Shown in pieces: positions 12,975 to 23,906 of a stretch of DNA of 64,000 bases. Origin of the DNA: Bryoerythrophyllum caledonicum (taxonomy: Eukaryota; Streptophyta; Bryopsida; Pottiales; Pottiaceae); contig OZ020526.1 in assembly GCA_963971425.1 (NCBI GenBank), positions 2,942,180 to 3,006,179 on the forward strand. The letters run 5' to 3'. The number at the start of each line of letters is the position of its first letter. Positions within the stretch are counted from its first letter, which is position 1. Under the pieces are notes generated by a model that was not told the origin of the DNA, searched no databases, and saw nothing but the letters and a program-made list of their open reading frames with translations. The position numbers and the translations under genes were made by a program.

Positions 12975-14010
12975 AGAATGGTATCCCAACCTTGACGTCC
13001 AACGTCGTGGGTGCCTCACGTTGTAGATAAACGTAATCCCCCGTGGAAAAACGTCGCAGCTGAGGTTGGTAAGCACCACTACGAATACGAGCCTATCGTA
13101 AGGTGTCATGGTGTTGAGCGATGGACAAGTTCTCCATAGCCATGGGCATAGCCCGCTTGAAAAACTGCGCTTGATCCCGTAGACATTGGGCCCACACCTC
13201 AAGATTGTCCAAATCTACAACCGGAGCCAACTTTTCACATACGGAACTCGGTAAAATTGGCTCCCGCCCGTACAACAACTGCTACGGACTGAAAGCAACC
13301 AATGAAGTCTGCCGGCTAATCCGGAACTCCATGGCAATCCATGGTATCATCATATCCCAATCACAGTGGCCACTCTGAAGTAATCCATATTTCCGTAGGC
13401 CCCGCTACACGATCTGAACCACGCGCTCCGCCAAACTGTCCGCTTCCAAGTGATCTCGAGAAGTTGTACGATGGTCAATCAAAGCCTTCGTACGCAAAGC
13501 TTTAAAAGCCCCAAAGAACTCACGCCCCTAGTCTGTCAAAACCTCAACTGGGGCTCCAAAACAAGCCAACACCTGGTCAAGGATTGCCATGGCCGCCAAC
13601 TCTAAAGAATTTTGCGGAAGGACCACAAGCTCAATCCACTTGCTGAAATGCTCCACCATTACCAAGTCATACTTGGCTCTGCGTAGATTCATGACAAGTG
13701 GACCAATAAAGTCCAAAGACCACCGATATCCTAGCCCCATAATGGGCAAAGGCTGCAACCAGGTTAAAATGTGTTGAAGTTGGATCAAACTTGATCACAT
13801 ACTTTGCACCGAGAAACATACGTGGCGACCTATTGATACATGTCGGTCCACCAATACTGGTTGCGCAACATCTAATGAGTCCGTTGCACACCAAAATGTC
13901 CTAGATCTTCGTGTCCTTGCCGTACAAACAAAGCCCTATGATCTCGCCTTGTAACTATGCACCTATCTCCATCTGGCCACATCCAAAATAGAAGGCCGTT
14001 TTCTCAACGG
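12975..14010 (-). pseudogene. Ty3/gypsy integrase, broken by stops and frameshifts
   Basis: Recognisable parts in order: an HHCC zinc module near 13,950-13,800 (HEDLGHF, then CKVC); the catalytic core with the first Asp in WSLDFIGPL (about 13,720), the second in VEVLTD next to a stop at about 13,528, and the Glu in LEADSLAERVV; then a YGREPILPS phrase typical of the end of the core. DDE integrases join retroelement cDNA to host DNA. At least four in-frame stops and two frame changes make it inactive. The PHD finger follows directly. Confidence 0.75.
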
Positions 14011-14021
14011 AACCTTGTTAT

Positions 14022-15600
14022 TCAATGGCCAACTCTATTACGTTCCATAGCAAAAAGAGCTGGACGAAGTGTCCCATGTTGTAGCTTGTACAAGACTGGA
14101 CCGTCTTCCCACACATTGCTAACAACTTGGGCCCTATCTAGTTCATCATCCATTGCCAAATCAAGCAAGGTGGATGCGGAGCCAGACATCAACGTGAGGT
14201 AAGCCGCTACATGCCACCCCGAGACGGACTCCCTGCCACAATGCCCATGCCACCTGACACCAGTCAAATCCTCCTCCAAAGGACTTGGATTGCAAGATAG
14301 ACCATCCGCATCCAAGTTCGTAATGCCGGCCCGGTGTACAACCTCAAAGTCATATTCCTGACGCAACAAAGCCCACCTGGCGAGCTTGCCAGTAAGCTTA
14401 TTAGATTCCATGAGCCATTTCAAAGGCTGATGGTCGGTCACCAACGTAAAACATTTCCCATACAAATAGGGCCTGAAATGGGCTATGGCCCAAACCGCGG
14501 CCAAGGCCTCCCCCTCATAGGACGAACAATTGGACTCCGCGTTGTTGTTGCTCCTAGAAGCAAACGCCACAACAAACTCTTGTCCCTCATCATCCTTCTG
14601 AGTCAACACAACCCCCAATCCCACAGCACTCCAGTCTGCGTGCAATTGAAAGGATCGTGTAGCATCTGAACGCCGCAGCACAGGCGTTGAACCGAGCTTC
14701 AGCTTCAAAGTAGCCAACGCTTGTTGTTGTTCCTGTTCCCAAGTCCATAGTTGATCCTTTCCCGTGAGAATAGCCAATGGCTTAGCAATCAAGCTAAAGT
14801 TCTGGATAAATCGACAATAATAATTTGTCAAGCCGAGAAAAGCTCAAAGCCGTGACACGTCGGATAGCGCATAAATCTTCTGCAATGCATCCACCTTGGC
14901 CTGCTACACGCCAAGCACCCTTGGAACAATCATATGTCCCAAGTATGGCAACCGGTCGTAGAAGTACTTGCACTTGCCATTGTGCAAGCGCAATCTCCAC
15001 TGCCGTAACTTCTCAAACACCGCGTGACGATGCCTCACATGCTCTTGTGGGCTGCTATTAAAAATGATAACATCATCAATGTAGCATTGGGTAAACGGTA
15101 AACCGGTCAACACCCGGTCCATCATCCTCTGAAACTTAGTAGGTGCGTTCTTGAGGCCAAATGGAAGAAACTTCCAATGATAGAGTTGATTTCTTTCATT
15201 CTAATCAACTCTCCAAAATGCAGTCTTCACCCGGTCGTCCACCATCAATGATAACTCAAGGTCACCAGACAACAAATCTAGAGTACTAAATACTCTAGCG
15301 TAGCCCACCGCATCAAAGAACTCCTTTGGCGTCGGCATGGGATACCGGTCTAACTTGGTCTTGCGATTGACCGGCCTATAATCTCCACACATCCGCTTCT
15401 CTTTCCAGTTGCCAAAGATATCCTTCTTTGATGGCTTAACCGTGGCACAAGCATACTCGCCGTTAGAGAGCTCAATCAAGCTGGCAGCCAACAACTCTTG
15501 ACAACGAGTCTAAATCCCAACTTTCTCAGAGAGAATGAGCTTGTACGGTCGTCGGAAGATCGGGTGGTCGTCTTCCAACTAGATGTATATCAGTTTGCCT
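14022..15600 (-). pseudogene. Ty3/gypsy reverse transcriptase and RNase H
   Basis: RT motifs: RMCGDYRPVNRKTKLDRYPMP, FSTLDLLSGDLELSL, and the catalytic YIDD at about 15,075-15,083. RT is followed by the connection YCRFIQNFSLIAKPL and RNase H with QLHADWSAVGLG, SYEGEALAAVWA and TDHQPLKWLM. The protein copies element RNA into cDNA. RT and RNase H lie in one frame continuous with the methyltransferase upstream. Stops at about 15,198, 14,901 and elsewhere, mostly TAG or TGA, interrupt it. Confidence 0.85.
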
Positions 15601-15947
15601 CTGTAGCCCTACAAATCATGGAGACTAAAGGCAAAACAACTACAATACGAACGTATAAACACTCGTACCCTCCATGCCTCGGCACCGATAAGATGTGGCT
15701 CAAATCCAGAGGCCAATCATCAAACTTCTTGGTCTCCTTCTCCACCGTAGAAGACTCACTGCATACCAACACGGCCAGTGATTGCTACTTGATAGTAGAG
15801 AACGCATTAATGCCCTTAGACTCTTCACTCACGGGATCCACAAAAATTCCTGTGTCATAATGATAAAATCGGGAAAAGACATTCCAGGCATCTTCTCAAC
15901 AAAAATCCTCAGTTAAGGCTGCAAAGACACGCTGAGCACAAAGCTTC

Positions 15948-17165
15948 TCAGCTGCATGCCTCTTCAAATGGAAAATACAACTCCGCTTCCTCGATCTCTG
16001 TGAGATGTGGCATTGTTGTCCCCTGACCATCAAAGTCTACCCCCAACACACGTGGATGGTCACTGAAATGGCGCTGAAAGGCAAAACACATGCCACAAAT
16101 CCAAACGAGGGCGTTGAGGTCAATTGCTTGATCCAACAAATGACGACGCTAGCCCTCAGAGAGATCCAGTGCGACGGTGGTGCCTATTATAAAGCCCATC
16201 GCCCGTTCCCTCTTATTGGCAGAAGGCTCCTTGTAAGTTTGAAAAGAAGAATCCCAAACCATGCCCGGACTACGTGTCCTAAAGACAAAGGACCCTCAAT
16301 AACACATCAACGTGGGAAATGCCCCCCGAGTGATACCAACGCGGTTTATCACCGCCAATTATAGCTCATCATCGTAGGTAACCTCTAAGGAAACATGTTG
16401 GTCGTCCAAGATGTCATCCACCTCACGGCGCACGGGCCGTTGCACTTGAGCAAGTACAGAGGTGGGCGTTGCCGATGATGCCATGTTGGTCCAAATTCAA
16501 CGTGGCCGATGGGCGTAAGAGCCCAATGCCGCGGCATCAACAAATGTGGGGGGACCAAGAAGGTGATGGATGTATGCCCCATCTTCACGCTCCTTTGTCC
16601 GTATATCCCTTCGTGGAGGTACATTCTCAAAAATGTACCCCAATGGCGTCGATTGGTGGGTAATGCACCAGTGGATAAGCCTCAATAAATCCGCAAAGAG
16701 ACCCAACCGTGGATCATCTAAGCCACGTCCACTACCCGCCCGTAAATGGCTTTGGCAAGGCCATCCGGCAATCACCAAGTCCACGTGACCTAATCGACGA
16801 AGATCATCGTCACTGATCAATGTCACATCACGTGGCAAGTTACCAAAACACCATCGAATCGTCAAAGGTGGTAACTGCTATGGATACAATGCTAGAAGAT
16901 GTTGAATGTCATGGTGAGCAGCACAGTTGGCTGCAAAGTCATTATCCACGCGGATATACCATTGTACCTTGAGCCCAGATTCTAACACAGCCGCGAGCCC
17001 CATACTGATACCACAAAATAGCTCCACGAGGATAATACCTTCACCTCGTGGTCGCCACTGAATAGTGCAAGCCAACAACGGAGTAAATGAGTCCACTAAA
17101 TGTTGTGGATCATCAAGAGGGTCGACAATCTCCCGATTGCGACATGTAAGCTCCAACTGAGTCAC
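15948..17165 (-). pseudogene. C5 cytosine DNA methyltransferase embedded in gypsy pol
   Basis: This domain lies in frame between protease and RT. Motifs in order: motif I ELFCGISMGLAAVLESG (about 17,020), which binds SAM; motif IV AGWPCQ with the catalytic Cys (about 16,757); motif VI FENVP (about 16,628); an IWTN block (about 16,490) as in DNMT3/DRM-type enzymes; motif IX-like KRERAMGF; motif X with AIDLNALVWI (about 16,120). The complete catalytic order is kept, so it was a full enzyme that methylates cytosine in DNA. At least three stops are visible: TGA at 17,166, TAG at 16,878 and TGA at 16,497. Retrotransposon-borne DNMTs have been reported in dinoflagellates and charophyte algae. Subfamily assignment needs a tree. 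Confidence 0.85.
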
Positions 17166-17466
17166 TCATGGAGGAAGTGGATCCTTGCAATGACGTGCAT
17201 GGATCTCCACTAGTCTATGTTCATGTAATTCCCCTACCTCCGACATAAAAGCATATGTCTCCTCCAAAAGCGTAGAACCACATGGCAAATCAGATGCCAA
17301 TGCACTGCACTCAAACATAGCATCCGCCGTAGAAGTCACCACGCTAGCTGTAAACTGGAATGAGGTCCTTTTTGCCATCACCGGCAGACCACCCAGGCCT
17401 AATTCAGGCCTCCTCCGTCCAATTATCCACCCCAAAATCGAGGGGATAAAGCGCCTGTTGACTCAC

Positions 17467-17935
17467 CTAAATATCGTAGCTGGTGGCGCCGGTTATAGCG
17501 CATAGAAGAGATATGTGGGAGAACAAAGGACCAAATCCCACGCCAAACATCAACAATAACGGATGTAGGGTATAGCCCATGGCCTTCTCCGTGCCCCTCA
17601 CTAATGTAGCAATCGTATATGGGCAAGGCTCAAGGTCCGAAGCACCTAGACCCAAATCCTGGGCTAGCTGCTTGCATATCATCATTGGTTGAGCTCCGGA
17701 GTCTAACATAACACAAAGGGAGGTAGCGCGGGTGGGGTTGTCGTCCGTACGACCAACCACCATGACTCCGTCATTGTTTACCAAGCGTACCACCCCTCGA
17801 TGCACAATGTGTCGCTCATGTGCCGACCGGCTATAATGTCATACTAATAAGCCACTCTAGAGATCCAGGACTGATCCTCGGAGGACTGCTCCATAAATGT
17901 GTGTGAGAGTCTGAAACTTACACTTGGTTGCCCCT
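17467..17935 (-). pseudogene. Retropepsin-type aspartic protease of the gypsy element
   Basis: The Asp protease signature LDSGAQPMMI lies at about 17,703 with a hydrophobic stretch downstream. The reading continues towards a TSYDI phrase (probably the flap or second-lobe end) and, in another frame, QQALYPLDFGVDNWTEEA. Such proteases mature the Gag-Pol polyprotein. The start has been lost to the adjoining insertion at about 17,935, and a frameshift separates it from the methyltransferase frame. Confidence 0.7.
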
Positions 17936-20060
17936 ACCAAAAAAATTAGTTAAATTGTGATTTTTAGTCTTAGATTACTAGCAAAATAGTTAGTATTACG
18001 TAAAAGTAGGTTGTATAATAATTAGTGAAAGTTGATGAATGCTTAACCAATTAATTAGTGTTAAAGTGGTGATAAAACTGGGCCTTAAAACTACCAAGGT
18101 TGTGTCTGGAAAAACCTAGAAAGAAAGTCTTCCGGTAGACTCTATTTAGACCTTGTGTGTCCTAGAATTGTAAATTCTTCTTACTAGTGCGTATGTTCTT
18201 TGTCCGTGTTCTCCCTTTTCATTGTCCCGCCCTTGTGGCAAGTCATCTTTTGTTCTCCATATTCCTTCCCTCTCCCTAGTCTTGTCTAAATTTTCTGTCA
18301 TTTTCCTCGTCTCTCCGGCACTCCGCTCTCCCCGATAACTATCTACAAAATAAACCCTTGCTTGCCTAGCATAGAGTCATCTCCTCGCTTGAGTAGTAAA
18401 TTGCTATTTTGTTTTGTTTAGTTGTGTTCTAGATATGTGAGATGCCTACATCCACATTAATCTAAAAAACGTTCTGGAGAAGTGCACCAGTTGCCTGGTA
18501 TACGGGCCGGACCAGAATTTGTAACAAGTTTAGTAGAGTGATTGGTGTAAATATAGGCACATCACAAAGCTAGTACAATTCCGGATGACATAGATATACC
18601 GGTAACACTGACACTTTCAAGATTGATCCGAACAAGTGGGAGGGGACTGCAAAAGGGGAACAGTTTGAGGAAGGTGGTTGAGTTTTTAAACACAATCTTC
18701 CGGTTGATCCTTCCATGGATCTGCCGGAAGCTAATTCTACTCTTCCGGAGGGATCTTTTGGATGAGCCTATATTATGTGCTATTGTGGACTTATCGTATT
18801 AGTTGATAGGATGTTACTAGGTGTGGTAGATTAAGGCTAGAGTGAGAGTAGTGATGTTGATGGGGCCCCATTGTGCGGCTGGTCACTACCACTTGAGTGA
18901 ATTCTCCGATTATTTAATATTGTTAAGTATGTTTATCGGTCTCAGACCGAGAGTCTTCCGGTTTATCGGTCTAACTAAAAATCCGCCGGAGACTAGACAA
19001 CCCTCAATTCTAGGAGCTGGATGTCGTTTCCCACCTTTTAAGGATCTAGTTTTTGAGGGTAGCTAGTGACCTTTGTATACTTAAAGAGCCTTGGGCTCTT
19101 GGTTTAAGTACTCTTCTCTTTGTTTCTTTGCTTGTGTCTTGCCTTCATTGCTTCTGTTTAGAGTCTTTGTTGAGCTTGTGTGAGTAGAGAGGGAGAGGGT
19201 TGAGTCCTCCTAGTGGGTCTTTGCTAGGATGTGCAAGGTTGTGGCTTGTTGAATGTTATGTGGATAAATGTGAATTGAGGCTTCCACCAGGAGTAGGATA
19301 TCCAAGCTAGATGGTGGAGTAAGATCCGGGATCTACTCCAAACCCTTGCCCGGTTGGACCGGGTAGAGTTGCTTTCTGGATGAGATTCGGGAAGCCCACG
19401 GCCATTTATGATAATCTTTCTTAAGTGGAAAGTGTTTGGATTGGTGGGGAGGAGGGTGACAACTTTCCTCTTGGTACACCGGGAGAGATCCCGACTAAGC
19501 TTGAGTCCGAAGTATTCCGAGGTTTCTACCCTTACACTGGATGAGGTCCGTTGATCCGCGTGGAAGGTTGTATTGCTTATATGATTTGCTTAGCATTAGA
19601 CTGTTGTGATATTTGAATCTTCCTTGTTGATTCATTGGGTGTGGTTGTAGTGGAACCCGACTTTGCGTGACCGGTTTCCTAAGACTATTTTCCGGTAGAT
19701 TGTTAAAGCCGGTAAACTAGTTGCAACATTTTAACTCTTTGAAGGTGTAGAATTAGATTGAGGATATTGTGGCCTCTAGACTGAGAGAATGGAGGACAGT
19801 GACTTTTTGGGCACTATAAAAACTTACCGGAAAACTACTTTGACGTTCAACAGAGTTCAAACTAAACATTTGTGGTTACTTGTTACCAATCACTAAGGTA
19901 CCGGGGAAGCCATCCTCCGGGATGTGCTGAGGTATTGAGTGTGAGTTGTCCTTAGATTTAGAGAGTTTTGGCACACGATAAAATCCCTGGAAATAATCTG
20001 GTTAGGCGGGCTCGCTTAAGTTCGATTTTGGTTAACTTTGAGAAATACGAATTACTAGAC
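17936..20060. mobile_element. 2.1 kb non-coding insertion between gag and protease
   Basis: Gag coding ends at about 20,060 and protease-side coding resumes at about 17,935. The DNA between has no supported ORF and a different texture, with many CCGGT and ACCGG phrases (for example CTTCCGGT at 18,130 and 18,700). It could be an LTR or non-autonomous retroelement, since T-rich LTR-like text runs through 18,180-18,430. I could not identify target-site duplications or terminal repeats. Confidence 0.4.
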
Positions 20061-21700
20061 TACAACAGTGTAGAAGTGGCATTAGCCTCAAACGCAGAAA
20101 TAGCCTCCGCCACCAATTTTGCAGGTATTGCCATTTAATCCTCCTTGGTGAGTGGAGCCGTCACTGCCTTCGATACCTTGAACAATGGCATGGGCATCTT
20201 GCCCTCCAACATACTACCCGCCAAGTGGAATACACCGGATGGTTGAAAATCCTGTGTCAGAAAGTCCACACCGGCAAACAACGGCAACTGCAACACCTTA
20301 GACGCCAAGGTGTGTACGGCATCTCCACGATTAGAAGACATCGGTGGGTCCGCGGTCGAAGTCAGAGCGCCAGTACAACGAGGTAACTAGGATGGATCAA
20401 CTTGGTCTGGCAAACCTATGTGGCGTGGACGGTCACTTTCCTCTAGCACAGAGAGGGAAGGTGCCACTGCCAGTGCGGTAGTCTGAGCACGAGTGGCAGC
20501 TGTTGCCACCACCTCCTCTGAAGCGCCATTCAAATAGCAATCTAAGGCTGAAGGTGAGCCTTGACCCCTCACCGTAGGTTGTGTTCCGCCACTTGCCCCG
20601 AAGAAGCCATCGCGCTCATCTGCTTCCTCAGCTCCGCCATTTCTGTGTGAAGTTTCTTTACAACCTCTAATTCAGCAGCCGAAGACCCTAGGCGCTTCTC
20701 CGGGTGAAGAGCAAAACAATTTTCATTTCTGTGGCCGGTCTTGCCATAGTGAGATCATGTCAGAGCCTTCTTCCCCTTGCTTCAGTCTTCTCTGCAGTCT
20801 TGGCCGCCTCGGTCTTGGGCTTGGCCTTTTTGGTGCATGCCCCTTCTTCTTGGAGCACTTGGAGTCCCCTTTGGTGTGACCCGCCTCCCAACAAGCCCAA
20901 CAATGTACAACCTTTTGTGGTTGTGCCTCCACCAAGCTATCGGTCGCGGTGGCAAGCTTCTTCACCTTACGAGCGTCCATCAACGTCTTGACCAAATCCG
21001 TGGCCTAGCTCCATGCCCAACGCTCTATCAAGCGCTTACACCTCGGCAAACACTTGTGCCAAAGTGGCGTTCTCGTGATACCGAAAAAGAAGATGTGCAC
21101 TAATCAACTCCACCATCCGCTTATTCAGCTTGGAAATGAAGATCTTCACAAGCTGGCGCTTCGTGAATACATCACCGGCCTCCGCTGACAACCGCGCCAG
21201 CCGAGTATATAGCGCAAAGGGTATCGTCCTTATCCCCACGGAAATTCTAGATGCGCTGCATCTAATCACGCTAGAACCCTCTGTACTCTAACTCTAAATA
21301 CGCCATGAATTGTGCCAAAGGATCGATGGGTGGTGGATCGTCAACCGCCATCAATGCCGCACGTGTAGCCACGGCCAAACGTGACATGGCCTCCATGCGA
21401 GTCCGTTTGGCCACAACGGCAATGCCCTTGCCCTGGAGTCCTCACTGAGAAAGTCATCTTCCACCTTGGGCTCCTCGGTGGAAATCGAGAGTTGGACAAC
21501 TGCACTCTCCTGGAGCGCAATTATCAACTCCTCACGTAGGCGTCAATATTCCTCAACAAGGTGCAACTATGCATCCTGCAATGTGGTCCACCTCCCATAT
21601 GACTGAAGGGCCTCTAACTCCAAATGTTGAGGCAAGAGCTCGAACGCATACGAGTCGTTAAACAACGACGTTTGTTGACGCTTCTCATTCATCCAAGTTT
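20061..21700 (-). pseudogene. Gypsy gag (capsid and nucleocapsid) remnant
   Basis: Capsid-like text (about 21,350-21,036) includes DPLAQFMAYLELEYRGF, followed by LARLSAEAGDVFTKRQLVKIF, as in retrotransposon gag domains. A zinc-knuckle-like motif CWACWEAGH...C (CX2CX4HX6C, spacing slightly off canonical) lies at about 20,900-20,855, next to a basic Lys/Arg-Pro stretch that could bind RNA. The C-terminal part runs to about 20,061 (PLFAGVDFL, PMPLFKVS). Several stops break it, and the N-terminus could not be placed. Confidence 0.6.
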
Positions 21701-22626
21701 GGAATCAGAGCCGTCAATCGGGCAGGGAGGTGCCCCGGCCCGTCTTAAGAAATTATCTTGTACTACATGGCAGAGATTGTCCTCCATGTCGTTAAACGTG
21801 CCCACGCCCAAGATCCGAAGCCTACGGTCAGTATCCATTGCCAAAACAAGCTCAAAAGCCTCGTCGGTATTTAACCCTGGCCCAAAGTCTATGGTAGAAG
21901 CACTCTCCGGGTGGTTTGGTGAGGAGAGCGGTTGTACCGACTCTCTGTACCCACCATAAACAACAACTACCTCGGGACCTATCTACGTACACTATCTAAA
22001 GAGTAAGGATACAAACGGGCAACATGCACCTACAAATCCACCAAACTTTGTGGTTCACTGGTCATCACCTCTGGCTAGCAGAGGTCCAACCACAACCCCT
22101 CACATAGAAAGGTCATGCCGGCCATAAACCCGACTTCATCCATGCGGTACCCTATCACAATCTAGTAGAACGAGAAATGGGGGCACCGGGATTCAGCGGC
22201 AACAAGCCAGCAACAGGGGATGGTACGGCACAAGAATCTGAAAATCAAAACCGGACCCTCTCCCCCAATACCATAATAGCAGGAAAGACAAGAGGTCAGA
22301 GCCACTGGCACACGCCTACAGTAGATGGCCTGAGTCACAAACCTACAATACAAAGAGAAAACACTCGAAAGTGTTTTTCCCTCGATGTCTTAAAGTAAGG
22401 GAGTAGTGGAGATTGACCGTGGTGTTTAAAAACACTAACCCTCCAATGAAATAACATACATTGGTGGATAATGACAACAAACACCTAACTAACATTAAAA
22501 TTAGGTCAAATGGCGGGAACCCTAACTATAAGCATAAATGTCACTCACATTCGAGTAACAATGGCCTTGAAATCTATTTTCAAAATTTAGCACCACTTTT
22601 TTTTTAAAGATCACATAAACATGACC

Positions 22627-23104
22627 TGTCACAGGACGCCATGGACGTGGCGTCGAGGGCCTCTTTGTATCGTAGTTTTAGCATAGATTAGTTTGTTACT
22701 AATCTACAAGTATTTAAGGACAAACGGTGGCACACCGCATTCATCCGTGGATGTTTTTCATCCACTTAGGATTGTGTGTGTATGCATATAACACCGCACA
22801 CGTCCTTGACTTGACATCTTTGTCAAGTCAAGCTTTGTGAGTGAGTTAAAAAGTGTTTAGTGATTACCTTTTCTTGTAAGTGATTGTTTATTGCTAGTGA
22901 AGGCTTTGCATTCTCCTATACTACTTGCACTCGTTGATTCTCCCTTTGTGGAGTGCGCGACGCTTGACTACATGAGTAATTTCATACTTGTTTTCTTGAG
23001 GGTCACTGTACTATGTATACTTGTTTTAGAATATGTTTTTTGTTTATGCAGTGTCGGTTAGAACTCTTGATCTGTAGTGGTTATCAATCTCTCTATACAT
23101 GACA
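22627..23104 (+). repeat. LTR-like repeat, copy B, inverted relative to A and C
   Basis: 478 bp beginning TGTCACAGG and ending ATACATGACA. It is the reverse complement of the copy A family along its length (for example the GAGGGCCTCTTTGTATCGTAG block near the start). Terminal TG...CA dinucleotides are present. Its inverted orientation is unexpected for one simple LTR element. Confidence 0.65.
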
Positions 23105-23547
23105 GAGCACCCTATTTTTATCCTGATTTTTTATCACGGGCAGCAGTGTCCTTCAAGTCACGGTCAATGCCTGGTGCAAGGTCACGTTCAAATGATTTCT
23201 CGCACCGACTCCTATTTGATTTCTTCATTGCCACTGCTTGTCTCTAAAATTGGGGGATGAATTTGATGACAATTAACTTCTCCACTCCCGAATGAAACTT
23301 TGTCTAATTTTGGATGAAAAATTGGAGCATCTTTCTCTCAAGCAGTAAACGTCATCTTTACCAAAACATCAAGATGAGTTTTATGATTTTATCACACCCT
23401 CATTACCTCAAGTACGACTAAGATTACTACCAACAAAACGTTTGATTTGTAACCTACTCTTCCTCTATTCTTTCAATTTTCTACAAATTTTTCAATTGTA
23501 AAAATAGTAAAAATATAAGAGTTATATGAGAGGGTCTTTGTCAAGCG
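23105..23547. other. Spacer between inverted LTR-like copies B and C
   Basis: About 440 bp without a coding signal. No feature is recognised. Confidence 0.5.
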
Positions 23548-23906
23548 AGTAACTAGTAAATCACTAGGACAGTCAAGCGTCTCGCATTTCACAAAGGTAG
23601 GATCAACAAGTGCAAGTAGTATAAGAGAATGCAGAGCCTTTACTAATGATAATCTATTAGTTACAAGCAAAGATAATCATAGAACACGCTCTAACTTATT
23701 CACAAAGTTTGACTTGACAAAGATATCAAGTCAAGGACGTGTGCGGCACTATACGCACACGCACACACAACCCTAAGTGGATGGAAAACATCTACGGATG
23801 AATGTTTAGTGTTGCCGTACGTCCCTAAACCCGTAGATTAGTATTAAACCAATCTACGCTAAAACACTACGATGCAAAGAGGCCCTTGATGCCACGTCTC
23901 GTGACA
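23548..23906 (-). repeat. LTR-like repeat, copy C (5'-truncated)
   Basis: Aligns with copy A from the AATCACT...GTCAAGCGTCTCGC block to the end GCCACGTCTCGTGACA, in the same orientation as A. About 100 bp at its start are missing. As the outermost right copy it is a candidate partner of copy A for the gypsy element. Confidence 0.6.

Larger units (their letters stand above)
11753..23906 (-). mobile_element. Degenerate Ty3/gypsy retrotransposon carrying a DNA methyltransferase and a PHD finger
   Basis: On the minus strand, remnants occur in the order gag (about 21.7-20.06 kb), protease (17.9-17.47), C5 DNA methyltransferase (17.17-15.95), reverse transcriptase (15.6-14.8), RNase H (14.75-14.25), integrase (13.95-12.98) and PHD finger (12.97-12.64). 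PR-RT-RH-INT is Ty3/gypsy order. From about 17,435 to 14,022 the open stretches (17,435-15,948, 15,494-14,904 and 14,831-14,022) share one frame broken by stops, so the methyltransferase was part of the pol polyprotein. Homologous LTR-like repeats lie on both sides, but one copy is inverted, so the outer limits are uncertain. A 2.1 kb insertion splits gag from protease. Many stops and a few frameshifts make it non-functional. Confidence 0.8.
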
